From: Pseudomonadota bacterium
Lineage (GTDB): Bacteria > Pseudomonadota > Gammaproteobacteria > Burkholderiales > Burkholderiaceae_F
NCBI GenBank assembly: GCA_029778535.1
Contig: JAKOQB010000198.1
Span: 1 to 64,000 of the forward strand
Direction: 5' to 3'
DNA length: 64,000 bases
Below, one piece after another: positions 43,074 to 51,500 of the stretch. Below the pieces are notes generated by a model that saw only the letters and a list, made by a program, of their open reading frames with translations, did no database searches and was not told the origin of the DNA. The position numbers and the translations under genes are program-made. Positions within the stretch are counted from its first letter, which is position 1; every line of letters starts with the position of its first letter.

Positions 43074-43087
43074 TTGAGTTGCATCAA
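43074..43087. promoter_or_regulatory. FNR/DNR site TTGAGTTGCATCAA
   Basis: Nine of ten consensus bases of TTGAT-N4-ATCAA are present, 66 bases before the hemerythrin start. The site type is bound by FNR (oxygen) or DNR/NnrR (nitric oxide) regulators and fits the NO-related genes downstream. Confidence 0.72.
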
Positions 43088-43111
43088 GGGCGCCGCCGGT
43101 CCTCATGTGGT

Positions 43112-43127
43112 AATTTGGTACCGTAAT
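43112..43127. promoter_or_regulatory. Second candidate Rrf2 operator AATTTGGTACCGTAAT
   Basis: It shares the GGTACC-centred pattern with the padC promoter site at 37512-37527 and lies between the FNR box and the hemerythrin ATG at 43153. If both are bound by the cysteine-free Rrf2 protein, the hemerythrin/GNAT operon belongs to the same regulon. Confidence 0.5.
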
Positions 43128-43152
43128 ACCGATTTAGCCGCCGGAGACACCG

Positions 43153-43620
43153 ATGAACTTCACGCGCCAGGTCAACCGCGCGCTCGACGACGATCACCGC
43201 GCCGCCCTCGACCTGCTGGCGCGCGTCGAGCAGACGTTCGGCCGCGGCGGCGGGCGCGACGCCGCGCTGGCCGCGAGCTTCGGCCGGCAGGTCGAGCTCG
43301 ATCTGTCGCGCCACTTCGGCTTCGAGGAGCGCGACCTGTTCCCGCGCATCACCGAAGCCGGCGCCGGCGACCTCGCCACGCTGCTGCTGGAGGAACACGA
43401 GACGATCCGCCGCGTCGCCGCCGAGCTGCTGCCGCTGGCGCGCGCCGCATCGTCGCTCGACGACGCGGGCTGGGCCGCGTTTCGGCGCAGCGCGCTGGAG
43501 ATGGTCGAGCGGCTGCGCGCGCACATCGACAAGGAAACCGCGGCGCTGCTGCCGGCCATCGACGACGCGCTCGACGAAGACACCGACCGCGAACTGGCGT
43601 TCGCCTACGCGGCAAGCTGA
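43153..43620 (+). CDS. Hemerythrin HHE domain protein
   Basis: A 155-residue four-helix protein with all hemerythrin diiron ligands: LDDDHRAALD, HFGFEERDLFP (H-x3-E), LLEEHETIRR and HIDKETAALLP (H-x3-E/D). Such proteins bind O2 or NO, or repair nitrosylated Fe-S centres, and are common beside denitrification genes. It is preceded by an FNR/DNR box and followed by a tandem GNAT gene after 11 bases. A role protecting the Fe-S and Mo enzymes upstream is plausible. Confidence 0.88.
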   Translation: MNFTRQVNRALDDDHRAALDLLARVEQTFGRGGGRDAALAASFGRQVELDLSRHFGFEERDLFPRITEAGAGDLATLLLEEHETIRRVAAELLPLARAASSLDDAGWAAFRRSALEMVERLRAHIDKETAALLPAIDDALDEDTDRELAFAYAAS

Positions 43621-43631
43621 CAGGAGGAACC

Positions 43632-44618
43632 ATGCAGACCGCCACCATCCGGCCGCTGACGCGCGACGACCTCGGCGCGGTGGTGGCGATCGACACGGCG
43701 CTCGAAGGCCGGCCGCGCCGCGCGTACATCGAGCGCCGCCTGGCCGCCGCACTGCGCGAGCCCAAGCTGCACGCGCAATTCGCCGCCGCCGACGGCCACG
43801 GGCTGGCCGGCTACATCCTGGCGCGCGTGCTGGAGGGCGAGTTCGGCCGCACCACGCCGGGACTGCGGCTGGAACTGGTCGGCGTGCGCGCGGACGTGCG
43901 CGGACGCGGCATCGGGCGCCGCCTGTTCGACGCGCTCGCGCAGTGGGCGCGCCGGCACGGCATTGAGGACATCCGCACCGTCGCGGACTGGCGCGACGCG
44001 CCGATGCTGCGCTACTTCGATGCGATGGGCTTCGAGCTGGCGCCGCACCAGATCATCGACTGCGCGGTCGACGGCGGCGCGTACGTCGCGCAGCGTGACG
44101 ATGCCGCGGCCCCCGCGGAGGAACACAGCGAAATCGACTTCAGCGCGCCGCACGCCAACGACTTCGAAAAGCTCGCGCGCGACACCGCCGACGTGCGCTC
44201 GATGACGCCCGCGGACCTGGCGGAGATCGTGCGCATCGACCGCCGCATCATCGGTCGCGACCGCAGCGGCTACATCGCCGCGCGCCTCGACGAGGCGATG
44301 CAGGACTCGGCGATCCGCGTATCGCTGTCGGCGCGCAGCGACGGCGCGATCGTCGGCTACCTGATGGCGCGCGCCGACCTCGGCGACTTCGGCCGCACCG
44401 AGCCGGTGGCGGTGATCGACACGCTCGGCGTCGATCCGGGCTTCGCGCAGCGCGGCTTCGGGCGCGCGCTGATGTCGCAACTCTTCGCCAACCTCGGCGC
44501 GCTGCGCGTGGAGCGCGTCGAGACGATCGTCGCGCACAACAACTTCGCGCTGCTCGGCTTCTTCTACGGCTGCGGCTTCGCGCCGTCGCAGCGGCTGCCG
44601 TTCGCGCGGCGCTTGTAG
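43632..44618 (+). CDS. Tandem GNAT-domain protein
   Basis: This 328-residue protein contains two GNAT domains in one chain. The first (residues 1-150) has TATIRPLTRDDLGAVVAID and the acetyl-CoA loop VGVRADVRGRGIGRRLFDAL. The second (about 185-328) repeats VRSMTPADLAEIVRIDRRI and GVDPGFAQRGFGRALMSQL. A linker of about 35 acidic residues joins them. Both start with ARG-P/T-x-DL-x2-I/V patterns similar to the single-domain GNAT at 36988-37470, so the three domains may be related by duplication. It follows CAGGAGGAACC, a strong ribosome-binding site. Substrate unknown. Confidence 0.85.
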   Translation: MQTATIRPLTRDDLGAVVAIDTALEGRPRRAYIERRLAAALREPKLHAQFAAADGHGLAGYILARVLEGEFGRTTPGLRLELVGVRADVRGRGIGRRLFDALAQWARRHGIEDIRTVADWRDAPMLRYFDAMGFELAPHQIIDCAVDGGAYVAQRDDAAAPAEEHSEIDFSAPHANDFEKLARDTADVRSMTPADLAEIVRIDRRIIGRDRSGYIAARLDEAMQDSAIRVSLSARSDGAIVGYLMARADLGDFGRTEPVAVIDTLGVDPGFAQRGFGRALMSQLFANLGALRVERVETIVAHNNFALLGFFYGCGFAPSQRLPFARRL

Positions 44619-44653
44619 GGCGTGGCGCGTGCGATCGCCCTAGAATCCGGCGC

Positions 44654-44962
44654 ATGAACTCAATGCCGGACGAAGACGCGGTGCGCGAGGCGCTGCGCGC
44701 GGTTGACGATCCCGAAGCGGGGATGAACATCGTCGACCTCGGGCTGGTGTACGGGATCGAGATCGGCGAGCGCGCGGTGCGCGTCGACGTGACGATGACC
44801 ACGGCCGCCTGCCCGATGGCCGACATGATCGTCGACCAGGCGCGCGACGCGATCCGCGCACTCGTGCCCGAGGATGCCGAGGTCGACGTGCGCCTCGTGT
44901 GGGATCCGCCGTGGACGCCGGACAAGATGAGCGGCATCGCCAGGGAGCACTTCGGCTGGTGA
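44654..44962 (+). CDS. MIP18/DUF59 (SufT-like) Fe-S maturation protein
   Basis: A 102-residue protein with the DUF59 pattern: VDDPEAGMNIVDLGLVYGIEI, VDVTMTTAACPMADMIVDQA with the conserved Cys, and WDPPWTPDKMSGIAREHFGW at the end. DUF59 proteins act in iron-sulfur cluster assembly or in PaaD-type oxygenase complexes. Given the many Fe-S enzymes around it, a role in cluster maturation or repair under NO is likely. Its stop overlaps the NnrS-like start (GTGA). Confidence 0.85.
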   Translation: MNSMPDEDAVREALRAVDDPEAGMNIVDLGLVYGIEIGERAVRVDVTMTTAACPMADMIVDQARDAIRALVPEDAEVDVRLVWDPPWTPDKMSGIAREHFGW

Positions 44963-46056
44963 GCGACGCACCGGCGCCGACCCCGGGCGGGCTGCCGCCG
45001 CCGGCGCGCGTGCCGCTGCTGATCCTGGGCTTTGTCGGCCTCGCCATCGGCGTCGGCGCGGGGCTGGCGCGCTTCGGCTGGCCGATGCCGAACCTCGCCG
45101 CGTCCGCCGCGGCGCTGCACGGGCCGCTGATGATCTGCGGCTTCTTCGGCGTCGTGATCTCGCTCGAGCGCGCGGTTGCCATCGGCCGCACGTGGGCCTA
45201 CGCCGGGCCGCTCGCCGCGGGGATCGGTACCGTGGCGGTGGTGCAGGGGTCCACGCCGATCGGCGCCTGGCTCTACTTCGCGGCGAGCGCCGTGCTGCTG
45301 GTCGCGTCGCTCGACATCCTGCGCCGGCAGCGCGCGCTTTTCACTTTCACGATCGCGCTGGGCGCGGCGAGCTGGTGCGTCGGAGCCGCGCTGTGGGTCG
45401 CCGGCTGGTCCGCGCACGAAGTCGTCACGTGGTGGCTGGCGTTCCTGATCCTGACCATCGCCGGCGAGCGGCTGGAACTGTCGCGCTTCCTGCCGCCGTC
45501 GCGCATCGCGCGCAACGTGTTCGCGCTGCTGCTGGCGGTGATCGGCGCCGGGCTGATCGGCGCAACGCGGCCGTGGGGTGCGCCTGCATTCGCGGCCGGG
45601 CTGCTCGGGCTTGCGCTGTGGCTGCTGAAGCAGGACATCGCGCGCCGCACGGTGCGCAAGCAGGGGCTGACGCGGTTCATCGCGGTGTGCCTGCTGTCGG
45701 GCTACGTCTGGCTCGCCGTCGGCGCAGCGATCGTCCTCGCCGCCGGCGGGCTTGCACCCGGCACGCCGGCGTACGACGCGGCGCTGCACGCGCTCGCGCT
45801 CGGCTTCGTATTCTCGATGGTGTTCGGCCACGCACCGATCATCTTCCCCGCGGTGCTGCGCGTGGACGTGCCGTATCACCCGACCTTCTACCTGCCGCTC
45901 GCGCTGCTGCACGTCTCCGTGGCGCTGCGGCTCGCGGGCGACGCGCTCGCGCAGTTCGGCATCGCGCGCGCCGGCGGCCTGCTCGGCGCGGTCGCGCTGG
46001 CGGCGTTCATCGTCGGCACCGTCAGCGCGGTGGTGCGGGGCCTGCGCCGCGGGTGA
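44959..46056 (+). CDS. NnrS-like polytopic membrane protein
   Basis: The 365-residue protein has about ten to twelve hydrophobic helices. LHGPLMICGFFGVVISLERAVA and ALHALALGFVFSMVFGHAPIIFPAVL carry histidines in positions like the haem/copper-binding helices of NnrS. NnrS proteins counter nitric oxide stress in denitrifiers. The similarity is weaker than for the second NnrS at 47377-48558. GTG start overlaps the DUF59 stop. Its 3' end overlaps the convergent DUF6504 gene by 35 bases. Confidence 0.6.
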   Translation: MSDAPAPTPGGLPPPARVPLLILGFVGLAIGVGAGLARFGWPMPNLAASAAALHGPLMICGFFGVVISLERAVAIGRTWAYAGPLAAGIGTVAVVQGSTPIGAWLYFAASAVLLVASLDILRRQRALFTFTIALGAASWCVGAALWVAGWSAHEVVTWWLAFLILTIAGERLELSRFLPPSRIARNVFALLLAVIGAGLIGATRPWGAPAFAAGLLGLALWLLKQDIARRTVRKQGLTRFIAVCLLSGYVWLAVGAAIVLAAGGLAPGTPAYDAALHALALGFVFSMVFGHAPIIFPAVLRVDVPYHPTFYLPLALLHVSVALRLAGDALAQFGIARAGGLLGAVALAAFIVGTVSAVVRGLRRG

Positions 46057-46264
46057 ACGCGGCCAGCTCCCACGTGCCTTCCGTCTCGTCGTGCCGCAGC
46101 ACGTACACGTGCCCGTCGTCGGCATCGACCTTGAACCAGCGCTGATCCGGCGCAAACCAGCGATCGACGATCGCGCGCACGCCGATGCGCCGCTCGCCGA
46201 GCCAGAATGCGAGCGGCTCCTGTTCGCCGCGATAGCCGGCGTAGCACTCGACGCGGATCGTCAT
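46022..46264 (-). CDS. DUF6504 small protein
   Basis: The 80-residue protein reads MTIRVECYAGYRGEQEPLAF, then VDRWFAPDQRWFKVDADDGHVYVLRHDETEGTWEL, the compact beta-rich pattern of DUF6504, often found next to DNA-repair polymerase genes elsewhere. Here it is alone on the minus strand, convergent with the NnrS-like gene and divergent from a GST with overlapping start regions. Function unknown. Confidence 0.78.
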   Translation of the reverse strand: MTIRVECYAGYRGEQEPLAFWLGERRIGVRAIVDRWFAPDQRWFKVDADDGHVYVLRHDETEGTWELAAFTRGAGPAPPR

Positions 46265-46274
46265 GGGAGATGAA

Positions 46275-47003
46275 ATGGGATACAGATACGAACTGTATTA
46301 CTGGCCGTCGATTCAGGGGCGCGGCGAGTTCGTGCGGCTCGCGCTCGAAGACGCCGGTGCCGACTACGTCGATGTCGCGCGCGGCAAGCGCAAGGGCATG
46401 GGCATCGCGGCGATGATGAAGCTGATGGAAAACGCGGCGCGGCCGCCGTTCGCGCCGCCGTTCCTGAAGGCCGGCCGGCTGCTGATCGCGCAGACGTCGA
46501 ACATCCTGTTCTTCCTCGGGCCGCGGCTGAAGCTCGCGCCGAGGGGCGAGGCGGACCGTCTGTGGCTGCACCAGCTTCAGCTGACGATCGCCGATTTCGT
46601 GGCCGAGGCGCATGACGTCCATCACCCGATCGCGAGCAGCCTGTACTACGAGGACCAGAAGGCCGAGGCGCTGCGCAAGGCGCGCCACTTCACGCGCGAA
46701 CGGCTGCCCAAGTACCTCGGCTACTTCGAGCGTGTGCTGGCGAATGCGCGGCGCGGCGGGAACTGGGTGCTCGGTGCGCGCTGCTCGTACGTCGACCTGT
46801 CGCTGTTCCAGTTGCTGGCGGGACTGAACCATGCGTTTCCCAGTGCGACGCGGCGCCACCAGCGGAAGTTCCCGCGGCTCGTGGCGCTTGCCGAACGCGT
46901 CGCTGCGCGACCGCGGCTGGCCGCGTACCTCGCCTCCTCGCGGCGTCTGCCGTTCAACGACCAGGACGTCTTCCGCCGCTATCCGGAACTCGACGACGAT
47001 TGA
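46275..47003 (+). CDS. Glutathione S-transferase (alpha/sigma-like)
   Basis: A 242-residue GST with MGYRYELYYWPSIQGRGEFVRLALEDAGADYVDV at the N-terminus (Tyr in the catalytic strand, GRGE like sigma-class RAEPIR) and an all-helical C-terminal domain with CSYVDLSLFQLLAGL. LLIAQTSNILFFLG is the glutathione-binding SNAIL-type motif. It may protect against electrophilic or nitrosative products. The ATG at 46275 is preferred over 46263 because GGGAGAT then serves as Shine-Dalgarno and the overlap with the DUF6504 start is avoided. Confidence 0.85.
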   Translation: MGYRYELYYWPSIQGRGEFVRLALEDAGADYVDVARGKRKGMGIAAMMKLMENAARPPFAPPFLKAGRLLIAQTSNILFFLGPRLKLAPRGEADRLWLHQLQLTIADFVAEAHDVHHPIASSLYYEDQKAEALRKARHFTRERLPKYLGYFERVLANARRGGNWVLGARCSYVDLSLFQLLAGLNHAFPSATRRHQRKFPRLVALAERVAARPRLAAYLASSRRLPFNDQDVFRRYPELDDD

Positions 47004-47376
47004 ACCGCGCCCGCCGCGATGCGGCTGCGCCGGCGGGCCGCGCTCGCCGTGCGCGAGCACGCCGGTTGCGACGCAAAGTGTGCGGCTGTCGCCAACGACG
47101 CCGGTGCCGAGGCGTCGTTCGTTCCGCCTCGGATCTGCGATAGGCGCTCCCCCAGCTCGGAGGACTCCGACGTTGGGGCACGTCCCGACTGATCGAACGG
47201 CCGCGATCCCGGTTCAATCGGGGCGTGGCCTGAATTCGATGCGAGAACCTGCCGATGACCGCTCCGCTCCATGCCGTCGCGCGCGCGCCGGTGCGGTGGT
47301 CCGCTTCGTCCAGGAAGCGTTCGGAACGGGAATCGGCGGGCTCGGTGCCAGCCGGACGTGAGCGCGCCAGGACCCG
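47004..47376. other. Intergenic region between convergent GST and NnrS genes
   Basis: About 370 bases of GC-rich sequence. Frames in both directions give only Arg/Ala-rich shadow peptides. No repeat, tRNA-like fold or clear terminator is seen, although GATCCCGGTTCAATCGGG near 47204-47221 could form a short hairpin that would serve convergent genes. Confidence 0.4.
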
Positions 47377-48558
47377 TCAGGTCGGCCGCAGCGGCTGCAT
47401 CCTCGGCAGGCTCGGCTGCAGCAGCGTGGCGCCGTACAGCAGCAGGTAGATCACGAACGGCGCGGCCCACAGCAGCGCGGCGAGCGCAACCGCCCAGTAG
47501 CCGAGACCGTGCACGGTCGCGGCCAGACGCAGCAGCGCGGCGGCGAACATCGACAGATAGGCGATGCGCATCGCCGGCGGCACCTCGAGCGCGCGGCCGG
47601 TGTGGCGCAGCGCGACGCGGTTCATCAGACCGAGCATCATCAGGCCGAGCGCACCGACGGTGAACGCGTGCAGCCACGCGGCGGCGGGGACGACGCCGGT
47701 CAGCTCGGAGGCGGCCTTCAGCGCGAACGCCGCGATCAGCCACGCGAACGCAAGGTGCAGCGACGCCAGCAGCGGCTGGTCGGCGACACGCCAGCCGCGC
47801 CAGCGCGCGGTGCGGATCGCGTGCGCCACTGCGCCGGTGAACGCGGCCAGACCGACCGACGTGCGCGATGCGCCCGCCAGATCGAGCGCCGCCAGCAGCA
47901 CGACGCTCAGCAACGCGGCCGCTTCAAGCGCGATGCGGAACCGCGGCGCATCGCCGCGGCCGAGCGCCCGCAGCGCATTGCCGGTGAAGATCGGCACCAG
48001 CACGCCGCCCTTGAGCAGGAACACCGCGATCACCGCGTACACGCCGGCGTGCAACGCGCGTTGCGCGCGCGCACCGTCGCCCGCGAGGATGAACGCGTGA
48101 TACGCGAGATTGGCGGCGATGAGCGCGAGCAGGATCGGCAGCAGCAGCAGGAAGAGCCGGTTGCGCACGTTGAAGAGCTGCGGCGCGACCATCGCGGTGA
48201 GCGCCGGCAGCAGCAGCGCATCGGCCAGCGCGACGCTCCATTGCGGCAGCCACGGCGCCGCCCAGAATGCGGCGCGGCCGAGCAGCCACAGCGCCGCGAG
48301 CGCCGCAAGCCCCCGGCCGCGGATCTCGGGCGTGCCGGCCCAGCTCGGCAGCGCGGTCAGCACGGTGCCGACGACGATCGCCAGCGCGAAGCCGAACAGC
48401 ATCTCGTGCCCGTGCCATAGCTGCGGCGTGGTCGGCAGGTGCACGGTGCCGAGCAGCGCGCCGGCGCCGCCGGTGATCACAAGCGGCGCGTACAGCGCGC
48501 CGAGCAGGTAGAACGGCCGGAACGGGCTCGCCCACAACGGCGCGCCGAAGGAGTTCAT
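47377..48558 (-). CDS. nnrS: NnrS family membrane protein
   Basis: This 393-residue protein has 12 hydrophobic helices and the defining NnrS motifs: SPFRPFYLLGALYAPL at the start, LWHGHEMLFGFALAIVVGTVLTALPSW, FAWLIAAFALK, and HAFTVGALGLMMLGLMNRVALRHTGR. NnrS is a haem- and copper-containing membrane protein that relieves nitric oxide stress. It starts only 4 bases after the stop of the arylpyruvate:ferredoxin oxidoreductase gene, so it is probably co-expressed with that oxygen- and NO-sensitive enzyme. Confidence 0.9.
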   Translation of the reverse strand: MNSFGAPLWASPFRPFYLLGALYAPLVITGGAGALLGTVHLPTTPQLWHGHEMLFGFALAIVVGTVLTALPSWAGTPEIRGRGLAALAALWLLGRAAFWAAPWLPQWSVALADALLLPALTAMVAPQLFNVRNRLFLLLLPILLALIAANLAYHAFILAGDGARAQRALHAGVYAVIAVFLLKGGVLVPIFTGNALRALGRGDAPRFRIALEAAALLSVVLLAALDLAGASRTSVGLAAFTGAVAHAIRTARWRGWRVADQPLLASLHLAFAWLIAAFALKAASELTGVVPAAAWLHAFTVGALGLMMLGLMNRVALRHTGRALEVPPAMRIAYLSMFAAALLRLAATVHGLGYWAVALAALLWAAPFVIYLLLYGATLLQPSLPRMQPLRPT

Positions 48559-48562
48559 CGCA

Positions 48563-51500
48563 TCACGCCGCGTGCGCCAGCGGCGCGCGCGCGAACTGCG
48601 CCGTCAGCTCCGCCCGGCGAGCGCGCGCCGCGTCGGCGTTACGGCGCCGCACCGGGCCGTAGCCGCGGATCCTTTCGGGCAGCGCGGCGATCTCGACCGC
48701 GACGGCGAGGTTGTCCGCGCGCAGTCCGGCGAGGGTCGCTTCGATCGTCGCTTCGTACTCGGCGATCAGCGCGCGGTCGAGCGCGCGTTCCGCGCCATGG
48801 CGGAACGGGTCGAGCGCCGTTCCGCGCAGCCGCTTCAGGCGCGCGAGCAGCCGCAGCGCGCGCAGCATCCACGGCCCGTACCTGCGCTTGCGCGGTTCGC
48901 CGGTCGCCGGGTCGATGCGCGCGAGCCCGGGAATCGCCAGGTGCAGATGCAGGCGCCCGGCGCCGTCGAACGTGTCCTTCAGCGCGGCGGCGAATTGCGC
49001 ATCGGCATACAGCCGCGCGACTTCGTACTCGTCCTTGGGCGCGAGCAGCCTGAACCAGGCGCGCGCGACCGCGTGCGCGAGCTGCGTGCTGCCGGGCGCG
49101 ACGCGCTGCTCGGCCGCCCGCACGCGTTCGATGAGAGCGTCGTAGCGGCGCGCCAGCCGCTCGTCCTGATAGTCGATCAGGTACGCGCGGCGGCGCGCGA
49201 CCGTCTCTTCGAGCGTGCGCGACAGGCGGCGCCAATCCGGCGTCTGTTCCCGGTCGCGCGCCAGCCGCTCGACGCGCTCACGATCGGCTGCATGGCGTCG
49301 TCCCCATTCGAACGCAAGCATGTTGTCGCCGACCGCGACGCCGTTCAGCTCGATCGCGCGCGCAAGCGCGTCGCGCGACACGGGCACCAGCCCGCGCTGC
49401 CACGCGCTGCCGAGCAGGAACAGGTTGGCCGCGATCGGCGCGCCGGCGAGCAGCGACGCGAGCCGCGTCGCGTCGACGGTCTCGACCCGCTCGCTTTCCG
49501 TTGCAGCGCGCAGCGCGGCGAGCGCGGCTTCGAGCGGCAGCGCGTGGTCGGGATGCCGCACGACGTCGCCGGTGATCGCGCCGGCGGTGTTCAGCACCGC
49601 GCGCGTGGCGCGGCTGATCTTCGACAGCGTGTCGGCGCCGGCGGCGACCAGCGCATCGCAGCCGAGCAGCGCGTCGGCGGCGCCGGTGGCGATCCGCGGC
49701 GCGGCGAGTTCCTGCTGCGCGCGCGCGATGCGCACGTGCGACAGCACCGCGCCGCCTTTCTGCGCCAGCCCCGTCATGTCGAGCACGGTGACGCCGCTCC
49801 CATCGAGGTGCGCGGCCATGCCGATCAGCGCGGCGACCGTCACCACGCCGGTGCCGCCGATGCCGGCGATCAGCAGGCTGTACGGCGCGTCGAGCGCGGG
49901 CAACGCGGGTTCGGGCGGCGCCTCGCCGTCGAGGGGCATCGGGCGCGGCTGCCGCAGCGACGCGCCTTCGATCGTGACCAGGCTCGGGCACATTCCGGCG
50001 AGGCAGCTCTCGTCGACGTTGCAGCTCGCCTGGTCGATCGCGTACTTGCGGCCGAACTCGGTCTCGACCGGCACCACCGACAGGCAGTTGGACTTCACGC
50101 TGCAATCGCCGCAGCCTTCGCACACGAGTTCGTGGATGAACACGCGCCGTGCCGGCGCGGGCAGCGCGCCGCGCTTGCGGCGGCGGCGCTTCTCCGCCGC
50201 GCAGGTCTGATCGAAGACGAGCGCGGTGACGCCGGGGATCGCGCGCAGTTCGCGCTGCACGGAGTCAAGCTCGTCGCGCGCGCGGACCGTGACGCCGGGC
50301 GCAAGCGCCGGGTACCTCCCGGGCGCCTCGCTGAGCACGACGATCTTCTTTACGCCTTCGGCGTCGAGCTGGCGCGTGATCTGCGGCACCGTCAGCGGCC
50401 CGTCGATCGGCTGGCCGCCCGTCATCGCGACCGCGTCGTTGTACAGGATCTTGTACGTGATGTTGACGCCGGCAGCGACCGCGGCACGGATCGCGAGCAG
50501 GCCGGAGTGGTAGTACGTGCCGTCGCCCATATTGGCGAACACGTGCGCGGTTCCCGCGTGCCGCGCCATGCCGAGCCAGGTCACGCCTTCGCCGCCCATC
50601 TGGCTCACGGTGATCGTGCTGCGGTCCATCCACGTCGCCATCAGGTGGCAGCCCACACCGCCGAGCGCGCACGATCCTTCGGGCACGCGGGTGGAACGGT
50701 TGTGCGGGCAGCCCGGGCAGAACCACGGCACGCGCGCCGGCACGTTCACGGGTGCGCGCTCGTGCGCATCGAGGAACGCAAGGTGCTGCCGCATCTGCTC
50801 GCTCCGGTGAAAGCGTCCGATGCGCGCGGCGATCGCGCGCGCGGCGAGCGCGGGTGTCAGCTCGCCGGTCGGCGGCAGCAGCCACTGGCTGTGCGGCACC
50901 GGCCATTCGCCGCTCTCGTCGAACTTGCCGACCACGCGCGGGCGCACGTCGTCGCGCCAGTTGTACAGCATCTCCTTCAACTGGTACTCGATGATCTGGC
51001 GCTTCTCCTCGACGACCAGGATCTCCTCGAGTCCCTCGGCGAAGTGCCGCACGCCGTCGGCTTCCAGCGGCCACGCCATGCCGACCTTGAACAGGCGCAG
51101 GCCGATTTCGCGCGCGACGCACTCGTCGATGCCGAGGTCGTGCAGCGCCTGACACACGTCGAGCCACGCCTTGCCGCAGGCGATGATGCCGAGCCTTGGT
51201 GCCGGCGCATCCCACACGAGGCGGTTCAGTCCGTTCGCGCGCGCGTACGCGACCGCGGCGTAGACCTTGAATTCGGCCATCCGCCGCTCTTGCGCGAGCT
51301 GCGGGTCGGGCCAGCGGATGTGCACGCCGTCGCGCGGCAGCACGAAATCATCGGGCACGCGCGATACGACGCGCAGCGGATCGAGCTCGACCGTGGCCGA
51401 GCTCTCGACGATGTCGGACGTCGTCTTCATCGCGACCCAGCAGCCGGAGTAACGAGACATCGCCCAGCCGTGCAGTCCGAGGTCGAGGCAGTCCTGCAGG

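Noticed and set aside
47204-47221. GATCCCGGTTCAATCGGG considered as a tRNA T-arm
   Set aside because: No acceptor stem, anticodon arm or CCA context can be folded around it.
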